Source of the DNA: Microbacterium keratanolyticum
Lineage (GTDB): Bacteria > Actinomycetota > Actinomycetes > Actinomycetales > Microbacteriaceae
DNA length: 64,000 nucleotides
NCBI RefSeq assembly: GCF_016907255.1
Contig: NZ_JAFBBQ010000001.1
Coordinates: 372,001 to 436,000 of the forward strand
Reading direction: 5' to 3'
Shown here: piece by piece, positions 20,579 through 29,481 of the stretch
Layout of the letters: every line of letters begins with the position of its first letter
Numbering within the stretch: position 1 is the stretch's first letter
Made by a program: the position numbers and the translations under genes
Notes under the pieces: generated by a model
The model's input: the letters and a program-made list of their open reading frames with translations, nothing else
Told to the model about the DNA's origin: nothing
The model's database searches: none

Positions 20579-21535
20579 TCACGATCGTGACGAAGAAGCC
20601 TCCGCTCGGTTCTTTACTGTACCACCCCGCACATCGACGGCGACCATTCGATGCTCCCAGGGAGTGTCGGTGACCGTATCGGCCACACGCGCCGCTTCGA
20701 GACGCTGCCCCGGGCCATCCGCAAGCACGAGCACGCTGGGTCCTGCACCCGAGACGACCGCCGCGAAACCATGCGCCCGCAGCGCCTGCACGAGACGATG
20801 GGTCTCCGGCATCGCCGAGGCACGGTAGTCCTGATGCAGGCGGTCGGCCGTCGCATCCAGGAGCAGTTCGGGGCTCTGCGTGAGCGCCGCGATCAACAGC
20901 GCAGATCGCGAGAGGTTGAAGACCGCGTCCTCTCGCGGCACCTGCAGAGGCTGCAGACTGCGCGCCGCCTTGGTGGACATCGTGTATCCGGGGACGAGGA
21001 CGAGCGGCGAGACTCCGCGGTGCACCAGCAGCTTCTTGTGCTGCGGGAACCCGTCGTCGCCCATCCAGGCGATCGTGAGTCCGCCGAAGAGCGCGGGAGC
21101 CACATTGTCGGGGTGTCCTTCGAGCTCGGTCGCGAAGCGCAGCAGGTCGTCATCGCTGAGCTCGACGTCTCCGGCGAGCAGCCCCTTCGCGGACAGCACA
21201 CCCGCGGCCACGGCCGCACCGGACGATCCGAGTCCGCGACCGTGCGGTACCCCGTTGACCGCTTCGAGGCGGATGCCGGGCATCTCGCGTTTCACGTCGG
21301 CGAAGACGTGCGCGATCGAGCGCACGACCAGGTTCGACGCGTCGCGAGAGATCTCCTCCGCGCCGGAGCCCTCGACCTCGATCTCGACGCCCGGATGCGG
21401 CAATGCCGTCACCAGAACGTCGTCGTACATGCTGAGCGCGAGACCGAGTGTGTCGAATCCCGGGCCGAGATTGGCGCTGGTCGCCGGAACGCGCACGGCG
21501 ACGCTCCGGCCGATCATCGGAGCCGCTGGGCTCAT
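20579..21535 (-). CDS. thrB: homoserine kinase
   Basis: A 318-residue GHMP-family kinase that phosphorylates L-homoserine on the way to threonine. The N-terminal VRVPATSANLGPGFDTLG and the ATP loop PHGRGLGSSGAAVAAG are intact. The ATG lies 1 nt after the hom stop with GGGGAG before it, so translation is coupled. thrC, which lies between hom and thrB in M. tuberculosis, is absent here. Confidence 0.97.
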   Translation of the reverse strand: MSPAAPMIGRSVAVRVPATSANLGPGFDTLGLALSMYDDVLVTALPHPGVEIEVEGSGAEEISRDASNLVVRSIAHVFADVKREMPGIRLEAVNGVPHGRGLGSSGAAVAAGVLSAKGLLAGDVELSDDDLLRFATELEGHPDNVAPALFGGLTIAWMGDDGFPQHKKLLVHRGVSPLVLVPGYTMSTKAARSLQPLQVPREDAVFNLSRSALLIAALTQSPELLLDATADRLHQDYRASAMPETHRLVQALRAHGFAAVVSGAGPSVLVLADGPGQRLEAARVADTVTDTPWEHRMVAVDVRGGTVKNRAEASSSRS

Positions 21536-21536
21536 T

Positions 21537-22841
21537 TCACTCCCCTTCTACGCGCAGCACCGATGCCACGCGCGTGACCACAGAACTCTCCGCGAGGCGC
21601 GTGACCGTGTCGCTGAGAGCCTGCTCCGTTGCCTGGTGGGTGCCGATCACCAGGCGCGCGGTGGCGTCGCCTGCGTTCTCGACCGTTTGCATCGCGGTGG
21701 CGACGGAGACCTGCTCTTCGCTGAGGATGCCAGCGACAGTTGCCAGCACGCCCGGAAGGTCGGCGACCTCGAGCGTGATCTGGTAGCGCGTGGTGATGCG
21801 CCCGATTCGTGCCGTGGGCAGGCTCTGGCGGGGCGTCTCGCCCACACCGACACCGCCTGCGATGTGCCGACGGGCCGCCGAGACGACGTCGCCCAGCACG
21901 GCGGAGGCTGTCTGCACGCCACCCGCACCTGCGCCGTAGAACATCAGCGGGCCCGCTGCCTCTGCCTCGACGAAGACGGCGTTGTTTCCGCCGTGAACGC
22001 TCGCGAGCGGGTGCTCACGGCTGATGAGCGCCGGGTACACGCGCACCGAGATCGCCTCGCCTTCGGCATCCGCGATGCGCTCGCAGACCGCGAGCAGCTT
22101 GATGACGGAACCCGCGCGGCGCGCGTCCTCGATCATGTCGGCGGTGACGTCGGAGATGCCCTCGCGATACACGTCGTCGATCTCGACGCTCGTGTGGAAC
22201 GCGAGGCTCGCGAGGATCGCGGCCTTCTGCGCGGCGTCGTACCCCTCGAGGTCGAGCGTCGGATCGGCTTCGAGGTAGCCGAGCTCCGTCGCGATGCGCT
22301 GCGCCTCTTCTGCCGACAGGCCCTGGCGGTCCATGCTGTCGAGGATGAAGTTCGTGCTGCCGTTGACGATGCCGAAGATGCGCACGATGCGGTCACCGGC
22401 GAGCGAGTCGCGCAGCGGACGGATGATCGGGATGGCGGCCGCGACCGCGGCCTCGTACGACACGGATGCACCGACCTGATCGGCGAGCTCGAAGATCTCG
22501 GCGCCGTGCGTGGCGAGAAGCGCCTTGTTGCCGGTGACGACATCCGCGCCGGAGCGGAGCGCGGCGAGCACGTGGGTGCGCGCAGGCTCGATGCCGCCCA
22601 TCAGCTCGATGACGATGTCTGCACCGAGGATGAGCGACTCCGCGTCGGTCGTGAGGAGCTCACGAGGAAGCGGCACGTCGCGCGGAGCATCCGGATCGCG
22701 CACCAGGATGCCGGCGAGCTCCAGCCGCGCGCCGCTGCGCTCGGCGAAATCATCGGCGTGCTCCTGCAGAAGCCGTGCCACCTGGGATCCGACGGAACCA
22801 GCGCCCAAGAGGGCGACTCGGAGGGTGCGTTGCTCGGTCAT
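21537..22841 (-). CDS. hom: homoserine dehydrogenase
   Basis: A 434-residue NAD(P)-dependent enzyme reducing aspartate semialdehyde to homoserine, the branch point to threonine and methionine. It has the nucleotide loop LLGAGSVGSQVARLL, the catalytic region with GIVNGSTNFILD and EAQRIATELGYLEADPTLDLEGYDAAQK, and a C-terminal ACT domain (from about residue 350) for feedback by threonine. It overlaps the lysA stop by ATGA. metX and metY elsewhere in the window use its product. Confidence 0.97.
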   Translation of the reverse strand: MTEQRTLRVALLGAGSVGSQVARLLQEHADDFAERSGARLELAGILVRDPDAPRDVPLPRELLTTDAESLILGADIVIELMGGIEPARTHVLAALRSGADVVTGNKALLATHGAEIFELADQVGASVSYEAAVAAAIPIIRPLRDSLAGDRIVRIFGIVNGSTNFILDSMDRQGLSAEEAQRIATELGYLEADPTLDLEGYDAAQKAAILASLAFHTSVEIDDVYREGISDVTADMIEDARRAGSVIKLLAVCERIADAEGEAISVRVYPALISREHPLASVHGGNNAVFVEAEAAGPLMFYGAGAGGVQTASAVLGDVVSAARRHIAGGVGVGETPRQSLPTARIGRITTRYQITLEVADLPGVLATVAGILSEEQVSVATAMQTVENAGDATARLVIGTHQATEQALSDTVTRLAESSVVTRVASVLRVEGE

Positions 22842-24271
22842 GCTTCTCCTTCTCCGGCGCGAGTGCCGGGTGCCGGGGCGATGCCCAGGTCGCGTGCGAG
22901 GACGTCTTCGAGCGTCTCGCCGCGGACGATGACGCGGGCCTCGCCGTCGCGCACGGCGACGACGGCGGGACGCGGCGCCTGGTTGTAGTTGCTTGAGAGC
23001 GAGTAGCAGTAGGCGCCAGTCGCCGGCACCGCAAGCAGGTCGCCCGGGGTGACATCACCGGGCAGGTACTCGTGGTCGACGACGATGTCACCGGATTCGC
23101 AGTGCGAGCCGACGACGCGCACCAGGGCGGGCACCTCGTCGCTCGTGCGCGAGGCGATGCGTGCGGAGTACTGGGCGCCGTAGAGCGCGGGGCGAGCGTT
23201 GTCGCTCATGCCGCCGTCGACGCTGACGTACAGACGATCGCCGCGCTCGCCGAGCGAGACGTTCTTGGTCGTGCCGACCTCGTAGAGTGTCACGCCCGCC
23301 TGGCCGATGACGGAGCGTCCGGGTTCGAAGGCGAGCTCCGGGAGCGGAAGTCCGCGGACCTCGCACTCGCGTGCGACCGCGTCGACGACTGCGGAGGCGA
23401 GCTCAGGGAACGGCGTCAGCTGGTCGACCCGGGTATAGGCGATGCCGAAACCGCCACCGAGATTCAGGGTGGACACGGGACCACCGGCGAGAAGGGTCGC
23501 GTAGAGCTCGACGACGCGCGAGGCTGATTCGACGAAGCCCGCGGCCCCGAAGATCTGAGAGCCGATGTGGCAGTGGATGCCACCGAACTCAAGGCTCGGG
23601 ATCTCGCGGATCCGGGCGACCGACACCGGCGCCGCGTCCAGCGGGACGCCGAACTTCTGATCTTCGTGCGCGGTCGCGAGGAAGTCGTGCGTCTCGGCGT
23701 GCACGCCAGTGTTGACTCGGACGAACACGCGCTGCACCACGCCGCGTCGCGCAGCGATGGCCGCGATGCGCTCGATCTCGATCGCACTGTCGACGACGAT
23801 CGCGCCGATGCCGACCTCGATCGCGCGCTCCAGCTCGGAGACGCGCTTGTTGTTGCCGTGATAGCCCATGCGGGCAGGGTCTGCTCCCCCGGCGAGAGCC
23901 GTCTCGAGCTCACCGCGGCTGCAGACGTCGACACAGAGTCCTTCTTCGGTGACCCAGCGGACGACCTCGGCACTCATGAAGGCCTTGCCTGCGTAGTAGA
24001 CCCGGGCATCGGTGCCGTGGGCCTGAGCGGCACCACGCAGGGCATCGTGCATACCCCGGGCGTGCGCGCGCACCTCGGTCTCGTCGAGAACGTACAGCGG
24101 GGTGCCGTACTTCGTCCGCAGCTCGGCGACCCCGACGCCGCCGATCGCGAGCGCACCGTCGGCGTCGCGCTGAGCGGATGCCGGCCAGACCGTTGCCGGC
24201 AGATCGTTGGCGTCGTCAGGAACCTGGAGCCAGTGGGGGGCAAGAGCGTCGTCGGGCAAAGCGGAGAGCAC
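22838..24271 (-). CDS. lysA: diaminopimelate decarboxylase
   Basis: A PLP enzyme of 477 residues from the chosen start that converts meso-diaminopimelate to L-lysine. The PLP lysine is Lys96 in VYYAGKAFMS; the HIGSQI and GGGFGIAY loops and the CESGDI motif are present. The GTG at 24271 is chosen because the protein then opens with LSALPDDALAPHW, close to family length; no ribosome-binding site is visible, so the exact start is uncertain and the longer reading frame upstream is unlikely. First gene of the lysA-hom-thrB operon. Confidence 0.94.
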   Translation of the reverse strand: MLSALPDDALAPHWLQVPDDANDLPATVWPASAQRDADGALAIGGVGVAELRTKYGTPLYVLDETEVRAHARGMHDALRGAAQAHGTDARVYYAGKAFMSAEVVRWVTEEGLCVDVCSRGELETALAGGADPARMGYHGNNKRVSELERAIEVGIGAIVVDSAIEIERIAAIAARRGVVQRVFVRVNTGVHAETHDFLATAHEDQKFGVPLDAAPVSVARIREIPSLEFGGIHCHIGSQIFGAAGFVESASRVVELYATLLAGGPVSTLNLGGGFGIAYTRVDQLTPFPELASAVVDAVARECEVRGLPLPELAFEPGRSVIGQAGVTLYEVGTTKNVSLGERGDRLYVSVDGGMSDNARPALYGAQYSARIASRTSDEVPALVRVVGSHCESGDIVVDHEYLPGDVTPGDLLAVPATGAYCYSLSSNYNQAPRPAVVAVRDGEARVIVRGETLEDVLARDLGIAPAPGTRAGEGEA

Positions 24272-24326
24272 AGAGCACCAATCGTGGGGGAAGTTCTCGG
24301 CGAGACGTTCGTGCCGAGTTCCCTGA

Positions 24327-24332
24327 ATTCTA
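24327..24332 (-). promoter_or_regulatory. candidate -10 box of the lysA-hom-thrB operon
   Basis: TAGAAT (minus strand) lies 55 nt before the lysA GTG, and 68 bp from the divergent yihY -10. Confidence 0.4.
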
Positions 24333-24400
24333 GAGCACCCCTCGCGCCCGCCCGACGCACATGAGCTTGTGTTGCAGGAGACAGCGTCGGCGAGTGCGGC

Positions 24401-24406
24401 TACGCT
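24401..24406 (+). promoter_or_regulatory. -10 box, leaderless promoter of the YihY-family gene
   Basis: TACGCT (plus) ends 7 nt before the ATG at 24414. This favours that ATG over a GTG at 24369. Confidence 0.5.
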
Positions 24407-24413
24407 CGAATGG

Positions 24414-25427
24414 ATGGCTGAATCGCGCGCGTGGTGGCTTCGCATCTCCGATGCGGCGGTGAAGACCGCCCTGCGGTTACGTCTGGTTCGTGCGGTGCTG
24501 CTGTACTTCGAACGCGGGGGCCCGCAGCTCGCAGACAGCATCACCTACCGCGCCTTGTTCAGCGTGTTCGCGGCCGTTCTGTTGGGTTTCTCCGTCGCGG
24601 GGCTCTGGCTTGCCGGTTCTCCCGAAGCACTGAACGCCCTGGTCGCGGCGGTGGATGCCTCGGTTCCGGGCCTCCTGGGAACCGGCGACGATGCGCTGAT
24701 CGATCCGCGCAGCATCCGCCTTCCCGTGGAGAGCCTGTCGGTCGCCGGTGTCCTGTCGCTCGCGGCACTCGTCGGCGCAGCGCTCGGTGCGATCGGTGCG
24801 CTCCGCTCGGCCCTGCGCACCCTCTCCGGGCGGCTCGCGGATGACACCTTCTGGCTGTGGGCGCTTCTGCGCAACCTCGCTCTCGCCGTGGGAATCGCGA
24901 TCGCGTTCGTCCTCGCCGCGGCATTGACGCTGGTCAGCACCCGGGCAGCATCGGTTGTGGCGGGCTGGTGGGGCGCATCCCCCGACGATCCTGCCGTCGC
25001 GATCGTGACGCGCCTCACCGGAATCGTGATCGTCTATGCGCTCGACACGGCGCTGATCGCCGGCATCTTCGTTCTCCTCGCTGGCGTACGGTCGCCCGCA
25101 CGCTCGCTCTGGGCCGGGTCCCTGATGGGCGCGGCCGGTCTGCTCGTGCTCCAAGAGCTGTCGAACCTGTTCGTCGGCGGTGCCGCGAGCAATCCGCTGC
25201 TCGCATCCTTCGCGACCCTGATCGCGCTCCTGCTGTGGCTGAATCTGTCCGCGCAGGTCATCTTGATCGCCAACACGTACATCATCGTCGCCGCTGAGGA
25301 TCATGAGCATCCTGGCGCCGCACCTGCGACCTCGATGGAAGAGAGGCGCCTGCGTCGTGCACACCGGATGGTGCAAGCAGCGACAGAAGAGCGGGACGCG
25401 GCGCGCGCTGCTCTTGCGAAGAAATAG
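24414..25427 (+). CDS. YihY/BrkB family inner membrane protein
   Basis: A 337-residue protein with six predicted membrane helices. The family signature near the start (YFERGGPQLADSITYRALFSVFA) and the LNLSAQVILIANTYI end segment are clear; the last 50 residues are a charged cytoplasmic tail. YihY/BrkB proteins were once thought to be RNase BN and have no settled function; they belong to a flippase-like transporter group. The ATG at 24414 was chosen from the adjacent -10 box. It converges on the DUF2993 gene with a 6-bp gap and no terminator. Confidence 0.85.
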   Translation: MAESRAWWLRISDAAVKTALRLRLVRAVLLYFERGGPQLADSITYRALFSVFAAVLLGFSVAGLWLAGSPEALNALVAAVDASVPGLLGTGDDALIDPRSIRLPVESLSVAGVLSLAALVGAALGAIGALRSALRTLSGRLADDTFWLWALLRNLALAVGIAIAFVLAAALTLVSTRAASVVAGWWGASPDDPAVAIVTRLTGIVIVYALDTALIAGIFVLLAGVRSPARSLWAGSLMGAAGLLVLQELSNLFVGGAASNPLLASFATLIALLLWLNLSAQVILIANTYIIVAAEDHEHPGAAPATSMEERRLRRAHRMVQAATEERDAARAALAKK

Positions 25428-25433
25428 GCGTGC

Positions 25434-26297
25434 TCAGCGGGCCGGGCAGGTGCCGTTCGCACGGAGCGCAGGATCGCTCGCGATCTCGCCGTCGGCGCTG
25501 AGGTAGGCGACGATGTCATCACCCTGCACATCCAGATCGGTGATCCGGATGCCCGCAGGCAACTGATCCGCGATGCAGATGCGGCGCGTCTCCGTGAGAC
25601 CGTCAGCGATCGAGCCGAACTGATCACGAAGCTGGCGCATGTCGAACTCTGCCCCGGCCACGGTCGCGGAGACGGGTTCGACCGTGAGGTCCCCGTCGAT
25701 GACGCCCGGAACGAGGGTAAGCGACAGTGGGATCTGCGCCCCGAAGAGCGAGAAGCTCCCGAGCGCTGTGACGTTCGGAGCATCCACATCGATCTTTTCG
25801 ACCATCGGCAGATCCGCCTTCGCCACCAGGGTCGTGAACTGCGACTCATCAAGGCGCACACTTCCCGTGGCGCTCTGCAGAGGGCCACCACGCAGGGGCA
25901 CACCCTTCACCTCGATGTCGACGGCGCCCGTCAGCCCGGCGAAGGAGACGCTGTCTGATGAGAGGCGCACATCGTCGAGGCTGCCCCCGATGAGCTGCGG
26001 CAGCATGATGCCGCGGGCATCGACCTCGAGCTGCTGATCGTCGGGCAGCGACATGGCTTTGAGGACTTCGGCGCGAATCGTGTCTGTGACGAGCCCGCGG
26101 GCGAGGAACTCCGCCCCGACGACGGCTCCGGCGAGGAGGACGATCGCCACGCCCAGCACCCATGGCCAACGCCGGCGCGTGCGTGTGGACGGTGCCGGCG
26201 TCGCATCCGAAGATTGCTCCGCGACCGGAGGCAGCGGCACCGTCGGGTGGTCCTGGCCGCTCAACTCCGGATAGCGCTCCGTATCGCCGACACCCAC
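25434..26297 (-). CDS. DUF2993 (LmeA-like) membrane-anchored protein
   Basis: A 287-residue protein: a 45-residue cytoplasmic N-terminus, one membrane helix (about 46-68, WPWVLGVAIVLLAGAVVGAEFLA) and an extracytoplasmic beta-rich DUF2993 domain. In mycobacteria the DUF2993 protein LmeA is a periplasmic mannosyltransferase-associated lipid-binding protein needed for lipomannan growth; transfer of that role is inference. GTG start 3 nt after the argS stop, so it is translated from the argS mRNA. Confidence 0.8.
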   Translation of the reverse strand: MGVGDTERYPELSGQDHPTVPLPPVAEQSSDATPAPSTRTRRRWPWVLGVAIVLLAGAVVGAEFLARGLVTDTIRAEVLKAMSLPDDQQLEVDARGIMLPQLIGGSLDDVRLSSDSVSFAGLTGAVDIEVKGVPLRGGPLQSATGSVRLDESQFTTLVAKADLPMVEKIDVDAPNVTALGSFSLFGAQIPLSLTLVPGVIDGDLTVEPVSATVAGAEFDMRQLRDQFGSIADGLTETRRICIADQLPAGIRITDLDVQGDDIVAYLSADGEIASDPALRANGTCPAR

Positions 26298-26300
26298 CGG

Positions 26301-27968
26301 TTACATCCGCTCCGGTGCGGACACGCCCAGCAGATCGAGGCCGTTGCGGAGCACCTGGCCGGTGGCGTCGTTGAGCCACAGTCGCGTGCGGTGCACGGTC
26401 TCGATGGGGTCGTCACCCTTGGGGATCACCCGGCAGTTGTCGTACCAGCGGTGGTACAGGCCTGCGAGCTCCTCGAGGTAGCGGGCGACGCGGTGCGGCT
26501 CGCGCACCTCGGCGGCGAAGGCCACGATGCGCGGGAACTCCTGCAGGGCGCCCAGCAGTGCCGCCTCGGTCTCGTGCGTGAGCAACTCCGGCGCGAACTC
26601 GGAGCGGTCGACGCCGGAATCGCTCGCGTTGCGGCCGACGTTGTGCGTACGCGCGTGGGCGTACTGCACGTAGAAGACGGGGTTGTCGTTCGTGCGCTTC
26701 TGCAGCAGCTCAGGGTCGAGCGACAGGGGCGAGTCGGCGGGCGAACGCTCGAGCGAATAGCGCAGCGCATCCGTTCCCAGCCAGTTGCGCAGGTCATCCA
26801 TCTCGATGATGTTGCCGGCGCGCTTGCTGAGGCGCGCACCGCCGACCGAGACGAGCTGGCCGATGAGCACCTCGATGTCCTTCTCAGGGTCATCACCCGC
26901 GGCACCGGCGAGTGCCTTGAGGCGGTGCACATACCCGTGGTGGTCGGCGCCGAGCAGGTAGATCTTGTGCTCGAAGCCGCGATCGCCCTTGTTCAGGTAG
27001 TAGGCGGCGTCAGCGGCGAAGTAGGTGTACTCGCCGTTGGAACGACGGATGACACGGTCTTTGTCGTCTCCGAAATCGGTCGTGCGGACCCAGACGGCGC
27101 CCTCGTGGTCGAAGACATGCCCCTGGGCGCGCAGGCGGTCGACGGCCTCGTCGACCAGACTCGGCCCACCGTCGGCCTTCTTCGCGTGGAGGATGCGCTC
27201 GGAGAACCAGACGTCGAAGTCGACGTTGAACTTCGACAGCGACTGCTTCTGCTCGGCGAGCTGGTAGGCGTAGGCGAGCTCCAGCGCGACGCTGTGCTGT
27301 TCCTCATCCGGAAGACTCAGCAGGTCGGGGCGTTCAGCGACCACGTGCGCGGCGATGTCGGCGATGTAGCTGCCCGCATAGCCGCCTTCCGGGGTCGGCT
27401 CCCCCTTGGCTGCGGCGACGACGGATGCGGCGAAGCGATCCATCTGCGCACCCGCGTCGTTGATGTAGAACTCACGGGCGACCATGGCTCCGGATGCGGC
27501 GAGCAGGCGTGCGATGGCATCGCCGAGAGCCGCCCAGCGGGTGTGACCGATGTGCAGGGGTCCGGTCGGGTTGGCGCTGACGAACTCGATGTTGATCGAG
27601 CGCCCCTCCTGCGAGGAGTTCTGGCCATAGGCCTCTCCCGCGTCGACGATGACCTTGGCGAGCGCGCCGGCGGCGGCGGCATCCAGTCGCACGTTGATGA
27701 ATCCTGGCCCTGCGACCTCGACGCTCGCGATGCCTTCGACCGCCGTGAGACCGTCGGCGATCTGCTGCGCCAGCTCACGCGGGTTCGTGCCGAGAGGCTT
27801 AGCGACACGCATGGCGATGTTCGTCGCCCAGTCACCGTGGTCGCGGTTGCGCGGGCGCTCGAGGACGATGTCGGCCGCGGTGATCTCGAGAGGCTCGCCC
27901 GGTCGTCGCTCGTCTGCGATCGGCGTCAGAACGGCGAGGATGGCTGTGGCGAGAGCTTCAGGATTCAT
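26301..27968 (-). CDS. argS: arginyl-tRNA synthetase
   Basis: A 555-residue class I synthetase charging tRNA-Arg. The HIGH signature is GPLHIGHTRWAALGD, with an ANPTGPLH lead typical of ArgRS; the KMSK loop is replaced by ARLSKRAGN as in many ArgRS. The N-terminal Add1 domain and the C-terminal anticodon domain (HARTHNVGRN onward) are complete. TAGACT lies 8 nt before the ATG. A tRNA-Arg gene lies 860 bp away on the other strand. Confidence 0.97.
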   Translation of the reverse strand: MNPEALATAILAVLTPIADERRPGEPLEITAADIVLERPRNRDHGDWATNIAMRVAKPLGTNPRELAQQIADGLTAVEGIASVEVAGPGFINVRLDAAAAGALAKVIVDAGEAYGQNSSQEGRSINIEFVSANPTGPLHIGHTRWAALGDAIARLLAASGAMVAREFYINDAGAQMDRFAASVVAAAKGEPTPEGGYAGSYIADIAAHVVAERPDLLSLPDEEQHSVALELAYAYQLAEQKQSLSKFNVDFDVWFSERILHAKKADGGPSLVDEAVDRLRAQGHVFDHEGAVWVRTTDFGDDKDRVIRRSNGEYTYFAADAAYYLNKGDRGFEHKIYLLGADHHGYVHRLKALAGAAGDDPEKDIEVLIGQLVSVGGARLSKRAGNIIEMDDLRNWLGTDALRYSLERSPADSPLSLDPELLQKRTNDNPVFYVQYAHARTHNVGRNASDSGVDRSEFAPELLTHETEAALLGALQEFPRIVAFAAEVREPHRVARYLEELAGLYHRWYDNCRVIPKGDDPIETVHRTRLWLNDATGQVLRNGLDLLGVSAPERM

Positions 27969-27976
27969 AGGGCTCC

Positions 27977-27982
27977 AGTCTA
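27977..27982 (-). promoter_or_regulatory. candidate -10 box of argS
   Basis: TAGACT (minus strand), 8 nt before the ATG at 27968; little or no leader is expected. It faces the SGNH gene promoter 26 bp away. Confidence 0.45.
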
Positions 27983-28007
27983 CGGCGCGGGCAGCGTGAG
28001 AATCGTT

Positions 28008-28013
28008 TACCCT
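28008..28013 (+). promoter_or_regulatory. -10 box, leaderless promoter of the SGNH hydrolase gene
   Basis: TACCCT (plus) ends 6 nt before the ATG at 28020. Confidence 0.5.
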
Positions 28014-28019
28014 CTATCC

Positions 28020-28814
28020 ATGACTGCGCGCCCTGGCCTTCGCCGCGCGAGGACCATCGGGCTCGGACTCGGCGTTCTCGCGCTGCTCTGCGTCGGGGTC
28101 GTCGGTGTGTGGCGCCCCTGGGCGGTCTCCCCGCAGACGGTCCCCGTGGCGGCAGCGGCCGCTCCCCTCGCCCTCGCACCGCTGGCGCTGCCGGAACGTC
28201 CCCGCGTGCTGGTGTTCGGTGACTCGTGGACCTACGGCTCGGCCGCATCCGATCCCTCTCTGGGATATGCCTACGTGCTGGCGGATGCGCTCGGCGCCGA
28301 GACGATCGTCAACGGCGTTCGCGGGAGCGGATATCTCAAACCCGGCATCGACGGCCCGACCTTCGGCGAACGCGTGGCGTTGCTCGACCCGACGCTCCGC
28401 CCCGATCTCGTGATCGTGCAGGGATCGATCAACGATCGGCACATGGGCGCGAAAGGCTACGACGCCGCGGTGGGCGCGGCGTGGGACGCGCTCGCGGCGA
28501 CATATCCGGACGCGACGATCGTCGTGCTCGGCCCCGCCCCACACAAGCTGCCCATTGGCAAGGCGACGGCCCGCATCGATCGCGACCTCGCACGCCTCGC
28601 GGCGAGCCGCGGATGGCATTACATCTCACCGATCGCAGAGACCTGGATCACGCCGGACAACTACGCGACGGTCATCGACGCGGGTCTCGGGCGCTTCCAC
28701 CCCAGCACGGACGGTCACCGCTACCTGGCGGAGCGCCTCACCGAGGATCTGCGGAGACTGGCCAGCGAATCGCCCGTGCTCGCCGGCGAATCGGAGGAAG
28801 CGGTCCAGCGGTGA
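28020..28814 (+). CDS. secreted or membrane-anchored SGNH/GDSL hydrolase
   Basis: A 264-residue protein with a basic N-terminus and one hydrophobic segment (about residues 14-32) acting as signal or anchor, followed by an Ala/Pro linker. SGNH blocks: FGDSW with the nucleophile Ser, the oxyanion Gly in GVRGSGY, VQGSINDRH with the Asn, and the Asp-His pair in STDGHRYLAE. Such enzymes act as esterases, for example on cell-wall acetyl groups; the substrate is unknown. The ATG at 28020 follows a -10 box by 6 nt. A much longer frame running in from argS is an artefact. Confidence 0.88.
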   Translation: MTARPGLRRARTIGLGLGVLALLCVGVVGVWRPWAVSPQTVPVAAAAAPLALAPLALPERPRVLVFGDSWTYGSAASDPSLGYAYVLADALGAETIVNGVRGSGYLKPGIDGPTFGERVALLDPTLRPDLVIVQGSINDRHMGAKGYDAAVGAAWDALAATYPDATIVVLGPAPHKLPIGKATARIDRDLARLAASRGWHYISPIAETWITPDNYATVIDAGLGRFHPSTDGHRYLAERLTEDLRRLASESPVLAGESEEAVQR

Positions 28815-28830
28815 TATCGTCGTTCGGTAC

Positions 28831-28903
28831 GCCTCTGTAGCTCAGTGGATAGAGCGCCGGTTTCCGGTACCGTAGGTCGCAGGTTCGACTCCTGTCAGGG
28901 GCA
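28831..28903 (+). tRNA. tRNA-Arg (CCG)
   Basis: A 73-nt cloverleaf: acceptor GCCTCTG/CAGGGGC, D-arm GCTC-GAGC, anticodon loop TTCCGGT giving CCG at positions 34-36, T-arm with GGTTCGACTCC, discriminator A. The 3' CCA is not encoded. The outermost anticodon-stem pair is a C-T mismatch. It reads the rare-to-moderate CGG arginine codon. Confidence 0.95.
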
Positions 28904-28908
28904 CACAT

Positions 28909-28934
28909 ATCCCCGTCCAGAAATGGGCGGGGAT
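28909..28934 (+). terminator. terminator of the tRNA-Arg gene
   Basis: A 10-bp stem (ATCCCCGTCC with GGGCGGGGAT, including G-U pairing) with a 6-nt loop, followed by a T-rich run (TTTTCGCGTTTT), 5 nt after the tRNA. Confidence 0.8.
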
Positions 28935-29059
28935 TTTCGCGTTTTCTGGATCATCTGCGCCCCCTCCCGGCGCGTCCTTTCGCTCCTCGCGAAATATCGC
29001 ATGATCGCCTTCTGCGGCCGTGACCCATCCGGCTACTCTCCGTGCGGAGGATCCACACG

Positions 29060-29407
29060 ATGACCACAGATGCTACGACCGCAGACCACCCGCGCACGGA
29101 AGAAGAGCAAGAACTCTCTTTCCGCCGCATCAGCGCCCTGAACGTCTGCGATATCTGTGAGCTGAGCGAGACGCTCGCGGACGCACAACGCGACTTCGTC
29201 GCTGACAACGGCACCTCGATCGCCGAGGCGACGCGCGCCGCGGGCTACGCCGAGCTGTTCACCAGCTTCGGTGAGGGCGAGGACGGGCCGGAGCGCTTCT
29301 ATACCAAGCTCGGCTTCGTGCGCACGGGAGACTTCTTCGACGAGGAACCCGAGGCGGTTCTCGATCTCGATGCCTTCCTCGCCGCATCCCGCACCGCTGG
29401 CGCCTAG
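29060..29407 (+). pseudogene. GNAT acetyltransferase lacking its acetyl-CoA-binding core
   Basis: An open frame of 115 codons, ATG at 29060 with GGAGG 9 nt upstream. The first 60 residues (FRRISALNVCDICELSETLA, then FVADNGTSIAEA) match the start of GNAT proteins of about 160 residues, and the last 45 (AELFTSFGEGEDGPERFYTK then LGFVRTGDFF) match their end. The middle, including motif A with the acetyl-CoA pyrophosphate loop (Q/RxxGxG/A), is missing: SIAEA is joined directly to TRAAGYAELF. The deletion is in frame, so a protein can still be made, but it cannot be a normal acetyltransferase. Comparison with the family is from memory. Confidence 0.6.
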
Positions 29408-29481
29408 GCGAGAGAAGCCGCGGGCCCCGACACAACGGAGAGCCGCGCCTGAATGTCGGAGGCCAGGCGCACAATGCCTGC

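Noticed and set aside
20880..22988. 702-codon plus-strand frame opposite thrB and hom
   Set aside because: Antisense shadow spanning two conserved enzyme genes.
26214..28814. Long plus-strand frame joining the argS antisense to the SGNH hydrolase
   Set aside because: Only the last 265 codons, from the ATG at 28020 with its own -10 box, form a real protein.
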